From NCBI GenBank assembly GCA_039026975.1, contig JBCCLI010000134.1, positions 1 to 15,319 on the forward strand: a stretch of DNA of 15,319 nt. Reading direction: 5' to 3'. A model generated the notes under the pieces. The model saw only the letters and a program-made list of their open reading frames with translations. It was not told the origin of the DNA and did no database searches. This DNA is from JBCBKZ01 sp039026975 (lineage in GTDB: Bacteria > Bacteroidota > Bacteroidia > J057). Shown here piece by piece: positions 1 through 7,037 of this stretch. A program made the position numbers and the translations under genes. Numbering within the stretch: position 1 is the stretch's first letter; each line of letters opens with the position of its first letter.

Positions 1-341
1 GCTGAAAGGATTTGCTGCCTTATCCTTTGCTCAGATGTCTCCGTTTTAGGAGTGGGACCGGGTCCTTCTAGTGGTAGAATTGATTCAGCTACTTGTGCTG
101 GGGTAAGGCTATCCTCAAACCTATTTTTTAGGTATTCATACAGGTTTTTTCCATTCTTTACCAAGTCCAGCATACTCTTGGAAGCCTCCTCATTCCCACC
201 TAGCAAGGAAAAAAGCTTCTTCTCTGACAGCCGGGCTATCACCTCCTCTTTAGGAAAATAGAGATAATCATAATTTCGGATCATGTCCTCACCGGATCCT
301 ATGTGTAGGGGTGAACGCGTCTTAATAAAAAATTCTGACAT
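1..341 (-). CDS. csm5: Csm5, type III-A RAMP protein (5'-part only)
   Basis: This is the first 113 codons of a gene that runs off the left edge. In type III-A systems Csm5 is the RAMP subunit that caps the crRNA 3' end of the Csm complex and is needed for crRNA maturation. The translation opens MSEFFIKTRSPLHIGSGED; the 'SPLHIGSGE' segment at residues 9-17 is the usual first beta strand and glycine turn of Csm5/RAMP proteins. It is followed by 'YDYLYFPKEEV' and a charged helical stretch typical of the family. The ATG at 341 lies 7 nt after the csm4 stop, so it is co-transcribed. No Shine-Dalgarno sequence is visible. Position as the last csm gene after csm4 supports the call. The C-terminal part and anything downstream, such as csm6 or cas6, are outside the window. 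Confidence 0.86.
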   Translation of the reverse strand, partial: MSEFFIKTRSPLHIGSGEDMIRNYDYLYFPKEEVIARLSEKKLFSLLGGNEEASKSMLDLVKNGKNLYEYLKNRFEDSLTPAQVAESILPLEGPGPTPKTETSEQRIRQQILS

Positions 342-348
342 ATGGTTG

Positions 349-1443
349 CTATTGACGGATGGGAAAAAATATGGCTCTACCATCCCTCCAAACAGGATGA
401 TTCATTAAGGGAAATTCTTTGAGCTTTTTACCAGGAGAAGGCCTAAGGTCTACTAATTTTCCAGTTCCCCATATCCCCTTTTCTTTCTGGCCCCAGTTTA
501 GGACAGAGCCTTCCTGAAACATATAAACAGACTTTTTCCTTAGACTTAAATGCCTAGGGTTTTCTGCATCGGATAGCCATCCGCCACGCTTAATGAGTTG
601 GTAGGAAGCATCCCTGAGTACGTCATGATTGAGTTCTGTATCTGTGGAAGACTTCCCCTTGGGACAGTATAGAGAAAAGTTCATCCAGTGAGTACAATTT
701 TCCGGAACCTTTATGGTGATGGTTTCAAAATCCTTAAAATCAAACTGCCCAAAACCGAAGGTTCTATTTTTCCCAAGCCCCTTTTCTCCCAGGTATCTCA
801 GGAGAGTTCCCAATCTCTTTTTAAAGGCTTCATCAAACTCTGATGGATTTTCTGCTGTGGGGTTATAGAATAATATGTAAATTCCGCCCTCAGGATGAAA
901 AAAAACCCGTTCTAAGTAAAAAGTTCTAGGATCTCCTTCAATAGTCCTGTTGAGAAGACTAACTCTTTGCTGGAGCTCTTTTCCTATGATGCTTGTCTTT
1001 CTATTCTGTATAAGAATATCTTCCTGCGCTACCTTATCACTTAAAAATACTCCCTTATCAAGCTGATGGGAGGCAGGAATTTCCACTTCTTGCCCTTCCA
1101 GTACCTTTTCAAAGTATGATTTCCCAAGATAGGTTAGCTTTTTAAGCTTCTTATTTTGATTCACATCTGCATCACTTCCAGCATAGGTAAAAGGAAAAAG
1201 GGACATGGGTTTAGGAAAAAATAACTCCTTCCTAAACCAAGGGAAAGCAGAGCTTGGTATAAAACTATCTATGAAATCCCCAGGATGGAAATCCTCGAAT
1301 AGCTCTAGCCCTGCTGCTACCATGGCAGCAGTTAGGGTATCGGAATGAAAGATTTCTCCTGATGATTCAGGATCTTCCCTTCCACTGGATATATGTAAAG
1401 GCCCACTAAGACTAAGGCGAGCACATAGTAAACTTACTTCCAT
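349..1443 (-). CDS. csm4: Csm4, type III-A RAMP protein binding the crRNA 5' tag
   Basis: This is a 364-residue Csm4, the Cas5-like RAMP subunit that holds the 5' repeat-derived tag of the crRNA and contacts Cas10. The N-terminus has the RAMP strand-turn 'GPLHISSGRED' (about 14-24), then 'FHSDTLTAAMVAA' (32-44), the conserved segment seen in Csm4 proteins. The glycine-rich loop 'GLGKNRTFGFGQF' lies at about 222-234. The C-terminus ends in the usual 'HPVWRDGRAIFFP'. Length is somewhat longer than many Csm4 proteins (about 300). The start codon overlaps the 3' end of csm3 by 10 nt, which implies translational coupling. The reading frame is intact. Confidence 0.95.
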   Translation of the reverse strand: MEVSLLCARLSLSGPLHISSGREDPESSGEIFHSDTLTAAMVAAGLELFEDFHPGDFIDSFIPSSAFPWFRKELFFPKPMSLFPFTYAGSDADVNQNKKLKKLTYLGKSYFEKVLEGQEVEIPASHQLDKGVFLSDKVAQEDILIQNRKTSIIGKELQQRVSLLNRTIEGDPRTFYLERVFFHPEGGIYILFYNPTAENPSEFDEAFKKRLGTLLRYLGEKGLGKNRTFGFGQFDFKDFETITIKVPENCTHWMNFSLYCPKGKSSTDTELNHDVLRDASYQLIKRGGWLSDAENPRHLSLRKKSVYMFQEGSVLNWGQKEKGIWGTGKLVDLRPSPGKKLKEFPLMNHPVWRDGRAIFFPIRQ

Positions 1444-2228
1444 TGCTCAGAGAATAAAAGACTGTACTTTATCTTATAGTCACTAGCCACATTCTTAGGC
1501 TCTTCACTGGGATCTTCATAATAAGACATGTCTTTTTTTACTATCTTTTTAAGAATAAATGAGATCTGGCCACTCCCTCGCGAACCCTTCCCCCCCAGAT
1601 AATCATCCTGGACTAATAGGAGAGACTTTAAAACATCCTCCAGATAGTTTCCCGCATAGTGCTCTTCTCCTTTAAAGACATTTAGGACCATTTCCAGGCC
1701 AAAGGTGGCCCCTGCTGGTACTCTCTCCATGCTCCTAGGCATAGCTTTAGAAGTAATTCTGTCAATCAACACTTCTGTTTTAACTTCTGGTATAGAATAG
1801 TCTACAGTCACTTCTGCATTCTCCTCTTTCTCTTGTATCAGATGGGCATCTCTGACTATGATTCTGGAAGGTATTTGGCTTTTTTTCTTGGGAGTGGCGT
1901 CATTTCTTCTATCACGGGAATTTTCCTCACTGATGTTTCCAAATAACCTAGCAGCTAAGTGTTCAGGATTAATGGTAGGACCATTCTGAATTTGTTTGCT
2001 GTATGATTTTGTCCCTAAGGTTCCTAGTCGCAGCTCCGTAAGGCTTCTCATTTTTCCTTTCAAGGAACTCCCTGGAATATATGGAGCTCCAGTTAAAGGA
2101 TGCTTAATAACAGCAGCATCTATACTTCCTATGGAGAACCCATCATTTGTTCCGCCTATATGAAGACCTGAGATAGTCTTTATTTCTCCAGAAATGATAT
2201 ATTTATTTACAAAATGTAAGTTAGACAT
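1434..2228 (-). CDS. csm3: Csm3, backbone RAMP and target-RNA nuclease of the Csm complex
   Basis: This is a 264-residue Csm3, the repeated backbone subunit that cuts the bound target RNA every 6 nt. The N-terminal strand and loop 'ISGLHIGGTNDGFSIGSID' (19-37) lead to Asp37 in the 'IGSID..VIK' motif. By alignment with studied Csm3 proteins this Asp is the catalytic residue, and it is present. Other family signatures are 'PYIPGSSLKGKMRSLTE' (49-65), 'ARLFG' (93-97), 'ERVPAGATF' (168-176) and the glycine-rich loop 'GGKGSRGSGQ' (212-221). It starts at an ATG 26 nt after csm2, and its end overlaps csm4 by 10 nt. RNA cleavage by the complex is therefore expected to be active. Confidence 0.97.
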   Translation of the reverse strand: MSNLHFVNKYIISGEIKTISGLHIGGTNDGFSIGSIDAAVIKHPLTGAPYIPGSSLKGKMRSLTELRLGTLGTKSYSKQIQNGPTINPEHLAARLFGNISEENSRDRRNDATPKKKSQIPSRIIVRDAHLIQEKEENAEVTVDYSIPEVKTEVLIDRITSKAMPRSMERVPAGATFGLEMVLNVFKGEEHYAGNYLEDVLKSLLLVQDDYLGGKGSRGSGQISFILKKIVKKDMSYYEDPSEEPKNVASDYKIKYSLLFSEQWK

Positions 2229-2254
2229 AAGGTGTTATGAATGGTGTATGATGA

Positions 2255-2719
2255 TTATTTGTCTTTTCCCCCGTAGGCTTTATGATAAGCTAGAATGGCT
2301 TCCAAAAAGTCAACAAAGCGTTGAAAGCTAGCCTCAGTCTTACTGCCTTGACCAAGTTTCACGGCATCATGAGCTTTTTCTATCACCTGTCTGAAAGTAG
2401 AAATCCTACTGTCCCTTTTTTTATCTTTCTCCCTGGCCTCAGCATATGCAAGTTTAGGTTTCAGTAGGATAAAGCTACTCTGATTAGATAGGATTCCTGC
2501 TCTTTGGATTCTCTTTACTTCCCCAAAGATGTTCCGAAGCTGCGTAGTGGTCATTGCATTATATCCTGGCCTACTTCCTCCCCTAGGAAGATCACAAAGA
2601 TACTTTCCCAGGTTATCTGTGAAGATGACCATGTCTTTCTCAATTTTTTCTTCTATCCATGCCTTTTCAAATTTCTCTATGTCAAAGCTCATGGATGATT
2701 CATTCGTTTTCTTCGCCAT
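2255..2719 (-). CDS. csm2: Csm2, small subunit of the type III-A complex
   Basis: This is a 154-residue all-helical small subunit that lines the inner filament of the Csm complex and stabilises the crRNA-target duplex. The family signature is clear: 'TTTQLRNIFGEVKRIQ' (about 57-72), 'LLKPKLAYAEAR' in the middle, and an FxxFvdFlEAILAYHK-like C-terminal helix. Length is near the usual 120-150 residues. The ATG at 2719 overlaps the end of cas10 by 20 nt, consistent with translational coupling. The start is preceded by no clear Shine-Dalgarno sequence, as is common in Bacteroidota. Confidence 0.95.
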   Translation of the reverse strand: MAKKTNESSMSFDIEKFEKAWIEEKIEKDMVIFTDNLGKYLCDLPRGGSRPGYNAMTTTQLRNIFGEVKRIQRAGILSNQSSFILLKPKLAYAEAREKDKKRDSRISTFRQVIEKAHDAVKLGQGSKTEASFQRFVDFLEAILAYHKAYGGKDK

Positions 2720-5222
2720 TTGTTACTGACATTTTATGGGTTCTTAGCTCCATATTCGCCCAGCGGGCGGCTAAAGCCATTAGTTGTAAATAGGTATAAT
2801 TCGTAGGTTGAGAAACCTTATATTCTTCTTTAACAGCCTTAATGATTAGGGTATTTAGAAAACTGGTAGCAGCTTCATAAGCTTGCTGTTCTTCACTCCC
2901 AGGCTTTGCAGTAGGCTTTTTCACTCTTGACTGAGCCTGGCTCAAGTCGTACATCAGGTTCCAATACCATTTCTCTGTACTTCCTTCTGCTCTTTGTTTT
3001 TCCTGTGATTTGGCGTGTTGCTGGATACGTGCGAGTAGGTTGTCAGATAGCAACGCCTTTTTTCCTCCATGGTCAGGGGATACAAACCTTAACAATTTCG
3101 TTTTTATCTCTTCCACCATTGGAAATTCCCACTCCCAATTCAACGGCTTATGTAGGAAGGTAAAGGCATTCTTCTCAGATTGAAGGCCATTATTAGTGAA
3201 GTATTTATGTCCTTTGGCCTTTTTCTCTGCACGGGCTGCATAACTAGCCCCTAACATGATGGGAAACTTAGGAGTAAGGATAGACAGACCACCAGAAAGG
3301 CTTACTTTGGGGTTATGGAACGTTAGCTCCTTGAACTTCTGGCGAATCTCGCTTGCAATTTCCATGATATCTAGCCAGTGTCCCAGAATAAAGAGGTCAT
3401 CTCCACCTGAATACAAGATATAGGCAGACTTTTTCTCTTTGTCTTTTTCATCCTTTTCCGTTTCCTTCACATATGGATGTAGGATGGTGTTTAAGTACCC
3501 TTTAAAGAAGTAGTCCAGACTCCTACTAAGAGCTGCAAAGCGAGAGAAGGTTTTAGGTTTATTCTCAAATCCTCTAATGAACAGCTGACCCAGGTTATCT
3601 ACGTCCATTCTTAACAAGCCCATCCTCCTAAATTCTCTTTCTCCCACTAGCGCCTCTGTTTCAAGAGGGAATTCATTACCCATAGGAAACCTATTCCCCC
3701 CATAAAAGGTAAACCCCAGTTTTCTGGAAGGAAGCTGATTGCTAAGTATGTTCAGGCTAGGAGTATTCACACTAAGGATGCGAGCCTGGCCAGGAATCTT
3801 TAGCTTGTTCTCCTCTAACTCAGCCTCTGTTAAAAAGTAATGGTAAATACCTAATTCACAGGGTTCAAATGCTTCAACCAGCTTCTTTTTTCTAGGTCTA
3901 ACACTAGTGGTAAAAGCTACTGGCTCTATGGTACTCAGCCAATAGTCCGTCTCACGTAATTCTCTCCCTAGAAGAATCTGTTTGTACGTTCCAGTTTTGA
4001 CAGGTTCAAGAAGGCTTTCTGTACCCGTCTGTGGGTTAGGGCCTACATCTAAAAAGCAAACCAAATCTCCAAACCTATCTAAGCTCCCACTTGCCATCTT
4101 TTCATCATGCTGCCTTTCCTCTTCTTCCGTTAGCTCTTCATCTGTGATCACATCCCGAACTGTCCTACCTCCTATTTCTATGGGTAGAAAAAACTCCTCA
4201 AATTGATCCACCAATTCGTTGGCAAATCTCCTTTTCTTTTGAGCATTTAATTCTCCTAATAACTCTATCCAATACCCAGAAATAGTCTGCTCTTTGTCGG
4301 CTGAAACATCCGCGAAAAGATGACCTAGTTTCATACCAATACTTCCCAAGGCCAGGAAAAGACTACCAGCGTGTAATGCAAGCAGCTTTTCCTGTACAGC
4401 TTTCCTGAAGGTAGATAGCTCATTTTTAAGCGTTGGTAAGTTTGGTGCTAATACATAAAATCCGCCCCCGGAAGCATAGATGATGTGGGCTGTGTATAGC
4501 CTAAACTCCTGTAATAGCCGTTGTATCACACTATCTACCAGCAAATCCAGGTAGAAAGATCTTCCTTTCAGGTTTTTCGCTGCGTTTTTACTGACTATGT
4601 CATAGATGAACTTCTGTATACCAGAAATATCAGCTCCCACCATTCTGAATGGCTGAGCATCAGGATCATTTCGTATCTCCTCCAGGGATTTCTGGGTATG
4701 GTTCAGGTATGTCTGCAGACAATCTGCAAAAGCTATGACTGACTTTAGGTGATCATACAAGGACACATCTTCTATATGCCCATATCTGCATGGAAGCGTA
4801 GTAAGCTGCGCCTCAAAAAAACTAAGCACCGAATCTGGATGTAGATCTGATTGAATCTTGGCCAGCTCTTGTAAGCAGCTTGTAAGGTGATCTATAGCTT
4901 GCTTCTGGTAATCTTCTAGAATTGTCTCTTTCGGAAAAGGAAAAGCCCCTTTCTCCAAAGAGAGTTTAGCTGGAAGAATAAAAGCATCTGACACATCTTG
5001 TCTATTCTGCCCCACTAATTGTAATACCGGTCGCAAAGCAGACCAGGAATCAGCAGCTACTCTCCTCCTCCCTACTGCCAGTTCAATGGCAAACTGTATT
5101 AGCTCTTTTTCAGAATCTGATGTAGGTTCCTCAAAAATCGCTAACTCAGGAGTCTCCATCCCCAAAAAATCCCTAAAGACCGTCCAACAACATGCTGAAA
5201 ATAGTTTATTACCAACATTCAT
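2700..5222 (-). CDS. cas10: Cas10/Csm1, cyclic-oligoadenylate synthetase lacking a recognisable HD domain
   Basis: This is the large subunit of the type III-A complex. I chose the ATG at 5222 (840 residues); the same frame opens at a TTG at 5270 (856 residues), and neither has a good Shine-Dalgarno sequence. Numbering here is from the ATG. 'DVSLYDHLKS' (about 152-161), 'MVGADISGIQKF' (194-205) and 'YASGGGFYVL' (249-258) mark the first Palm region. 'LLRMDVDNLG' (536-545) and 'YSGGDDLF' (604-611, GGDD at 606-609) mark the second Palm with the intact cyclase motif. The N-terminal HD nuclease is missing: no HDxGK-like motif is seen. The first 70 residues only resemble the segment that follows HD in other Csm1 proteins ('IELAVGRRRV' for the usual ADxLSSGER). 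No CxxC pair exists, so the usual zinc finger between the Palm domains is also absent. It should make cOA but not cut DNA. It is first in the csm operon. Confidence 0.94.
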   Translation of the reverse strand: MNVGNKLFSACCWTVFRDFLGMETPELAIFEEPTSDSEKELIQFAIELAVGRRRVAADSWSALRPVLQLVGQNRQDVSDAFILPAKLSLEKGAFPFPKETILEDYQKQAIDHLTSCLQELAKIQSDLHPDSVLSFFEAQLTTLPCRYGHIEDVSLYDHLKSVIAFADCLQTYLNHTQKSLEEIRNDPDAQPFRMVGADISGIQKFIYDIVSKNAAKNLKGRSFYLDLLVDSVIQRLLQEFRLYTAHIIYASGGGFYVLAPNLPTLKNELSTFRKAVQEKLLALHAGSLFLALGSIGMKLGHLFADVSADKEQTISGYWIELLGELNAQKKRRFANELVDQFEEFFLPIEIGGRTVRDVITDEELTEEEERQHDEKMASGSLDRFGDLVCFLDVGPNPQTGTESLLEPVKTGTYKQILLGRELRETDYWLSTIEPVAFTTSVRPRKKKLVEAFEPCELGIYHYFLTEAELEENKLKIPGQARILSVNTPSLNILSNQLPSRKLGFTFYGGNRFPMGNEFPLETEALVGEREFRRMGLLRMDVDNLGQLFIRGFENKPKTFSRFAALSRSLDYFFKGYLNTILHPYVKETEKDEKDKEKKSAYILYSGGDDLFILGHWLDIMEIASEIRQKFKELTFHNPKVSLSGGLSILTPKFPIMLGASYAARAEKKAKGHKYFTNNGLQSEKNAFTFLHKPLNWEWEFPMVEEIKTKLLRFVSPDHGGKKALLSDNLLARIQQHAKSQEKQRAEGSTEKWYWNLMYDLSQAQSRVKKPTAKPGSEEQQAYEAATSFLNTLIIKAVKEEYKVSQPTNYTYLQLMALAARWANMELRTHKMSVTNGEENE

Positions 5223-5375
5223 AGATTTGATCACTATTATTCTAGAAGCATAGCTCTTCCCGTTAGGCAAATAGCCTATCTTGCTTCCAGTTACTATATT
5301 TTGCGATTAATTAAACTTAACAATTATTAGGATTATTCACCATTCAGTTTTATCTATATGTTCCCCTTTCAGAAG

Positions 5376-5402
5376 TGAGAATGACCTATTTGGCCATTCT
5401 CA
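5376..5402. promoter_or_regulatory. Interrupted palindrome upstream of cas10
   Basis: Left arm TGAGAATGACC (5376-5386) and right arm GGCCATTCTCA (5392-5402) are inverted repeats matching at 10 of 11 positions around a 5-nt spacer. It lies about 150 nt upstream of the cas10 ATG and about 220 nt upstream of the divergent gene. There is no T-run on either side, so it does not look like a terminator. A dimeric regulator site is the simplest reading, but no regulator is demonstrated. Confidence 0.55.
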
Positions 5403-5404
5403 TA

Positions 5405-5420
5405 AGGTACTCGAGTACCT
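5405..5420. promoter_or_regulatory. Perfect 16-bp palindrome upstream of cas10
   Basis: AGGTACTC followed directly by its reverse complement GAGTACCT. It begins 3 nt after the interrupted palindrome at 5376-5402. The two sites fill 45 bp of the divergent region between cas10 and the 470-residue gene. This is candidate operator DNA. The rest of 5223-5622 is AT-rich non-coding DNA with a smaller inverted repeat (TAGTTT/AAACTA, 5467-5480). Confidence 0.55.
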
Positions 5421-5579
5421 CTCCCTAACAATAAGTTTTAGTTTGACGTACCCACGATTCATTAGCTAGTTTTTAAACTATTCATCTAGCAAGGAATTCT
5501 TTCAGAGAATATTTTCCTTTTGTTCCTTCTTTTTGTGGGCTCAGCAGCTTCTCACCTCCCTGTATAGCCCATTTTGGCA

Positions 5580-5587
5580 TATATTTG
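5580..5587 (+). promoter_or_regulatory. Possible Bacteroidota -7 element for the 470-residue gene
   Basis: TATATTTG matches the Bacteroidota -7 consensus TAnnTTTG and lies 35 nt before the ATG at 5623. No TTTG is found at the expected -33 position, so support is partial. Confidence 0.4.
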
Positions 5588-5622
5588 TCTGAATGATTCA
5601 TTAATTTGTTCCTGTAAGCATT

Positions 5623-7035
5623 ATGAGAATCTGGGAAATCTTACAGGGTTTTACTGAAAGGGAGCGAAAAAAATTTCCTCTTTGGCTGGAGGCCGAGCTA
5701 GAAGGCAAGCATATGGATATTCTCCAATTTGTAAAGGTCTTATTAGAATTTGACCACCAGCCGGAAAAGGAAATGCTTTGGAGGCAAGTCTTCCCCCATA
5801 AACCCTATAAAAATGGGCGGTTTAGAAGGATTGTATATGAGATTAAAGCCAAGTTGAAATTATTCCTGGCTTTCTCTGCCCTCAAGCACGATAAAGACCA
5901 ACTTTCTATCTTTTACCTAAGACAGCTCCACCAACTAGGGAACCCTACCCTATTTGAGAGTGAAGCACAAAAGCTGTTAACAGATCTTGAAAAAAGTAAG
6001 CTCCCCTCTTTATCCTATTATGAGCTGTTATACAGAATTCATACAGAAATCAGGCACCATAACTTGACTTACAAAATTGGCACTAAAGATAACCTAAAAC
6101 AGGGGCAGCAATTATCTGAACTGCTTGATCCGTGGTGGATACATGAGAAATATCTACTCGCTTGTATGGGAGATAGCCTGGAGAGGGTATATGGAAAGGA
6201 TATTCCTACCTCTCTACTAGCTGAAGCTGAAGCCTTCATCCAACAGCATCCTGATTATGCTCGAATGAAGTACCTTCAGCTTCTGATTCTCATCATGAAT
6301 ATGCAGGAGGATGCTCAAACCGAAGAAATTTTCACTCACTTTCAGGAAATAGCCAAGGAAAGAAATAAGTACCACTCGGAAGAGTTTAGCCATATCTATA
6401 TTTACCTCATCAATCGTACAGTACGCCTTTTCCATCAAGTAGAGGCTTCTAAATTTGCCCATTTACTGTTTAGGTTGTATGGCTGGGGGATTGAACATAG
6501 GAGTTTGTTACATGAAAACTATATTCCGCCTGCTTCTATGAGGGCGTGGGTACATACAGGTTTGTTTGCTGAAGAAACAGGTGAAGTTTCCAGGCTTATG
6601 CCGCTCTATCTCCAACGGGTAGTTCCACATATGAGGGAAGAAGTGGGGGCCCTCTGCCAAGCAAAACTCCTATTCCAAACCAAAGCCTTCTCAGCAATCT
6701 CTAAGCTCCTATTCCCCCATACCTACCGGGATAAGCTGACTGAAATAGAATCCAGAATCATCCAGCTTCAGACCAGATATGAACTGGCTCCTGTCAGATC
6801 TGAGGAACTGGAAGTTCCCCTAAGCACCTTGGATAGATTTATTGAAGATCAGCAGCATATTTCCGAGCACTATAAGTCTAGATACCTAAAAGTAGTCAGG
6901 ATATTCTTGAGAATGGTCAAACTGGATAGAGAGCGTTTACTCCATAAATTATGGGAGGAAGTAGGGCCTAGCGTTCCTCACAGCATGAAAGGCTGGCTGA
7001 GAGAAAAGATTCAACAGAAGATAGATAAGCTATAG
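5623..7035 (+). CDS. Uncharacterised alpha-helical protein beside the type III CRISPR locus
   Basis: A 470-residue soluble protein with no signal peptide or membrane segment. I do not recognise an enzymatic motif. It is almost entirely predicted helix, with repeated Leu/Tyr-rich amphipathic segments, so an alpha-solenoid or TPR-like fold is likely. The N-terminus ('LQGFTERERKKFPLWLEAEL', about 7-26), then 'VFPHKPYKNGRFRRIVYEIKAKLKLFLAF' split over about 56-84, is similar in pattern to a large family of uncharacterised Bacteroidota proteins I recall, with an 'FP...PY....LR......L..FL' layout; this is memory, not a search. The gene is divergent from cas10 across 400 bp with palindromes and convergent with the CARF regulator, 2 nt apart at the stops. 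That position suggests a role linked to the CRISPR response or its control, but function is unknown. The C-terminus is basic ('LREKIQQKIDKL'). Confidence 0.85.
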   Translation: MRIWEILQGFTERERKKFPLWLEAELEGKHMDILQFVKVLLEFDHQPEKEMLWRQVFPHKPYKNGRFRRIVYEIKAKLKLFLAFSALKHDKDQLSIFYLRQLHQLGNPTLFESEAQKLLTDLEKSKLPSLSYYELLYRIHTEIRHHNLTYKIGTKDNLKQGQQLSELLDPWWIHEKYLLACMGDSLERVYGKDIPTSLLAEAEAFIQQHPDYARMKYLQLLILIMNMQEDAQTEEIFTHFQEIAKERNKYHSEEFSHIYIYLINRTVRLFHQVEASKFAHLLFRLYGWGIEHRSLLHENYIPPASMRAWVHTGLFAEETGEVSRLMPLYLQRVVPHMREEVGALCQAKLLFQTKAFSAISKLLFPHTYRDKLTEIESRIIQLQTRYELAPVRSEELEVPLSTLDRFIEDQQHISEHYKSRYLKVVRIFLRMVKLDRERLLHKLWEEVGPSVPHSMKGWLREKIQQKIDKL

Positions 7036-7037
7036 CC

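Noticed and set aside
52..261. 69-codon plus-strand frame at the left edge
   Set aside because: It is antisense to csm5, whose minus-strand frame has clear family motifs.
5575..5592. Possible sigma-54 promoter (TTGGCAT...TTTGTC) upstream of the 470-residue gene
   Set aside because: The -24 GG is present, but the base pair at -12 is TC rather than the invariant GC at the required 10-nt spacing; the same bases fit a TAnnTTTG element better.
5271..5622. A frameshifted HD domain upstream of cas10
   Set aside because: The minus strand here is AT-rich and broken by stops in all frames, with no HD-like motif.
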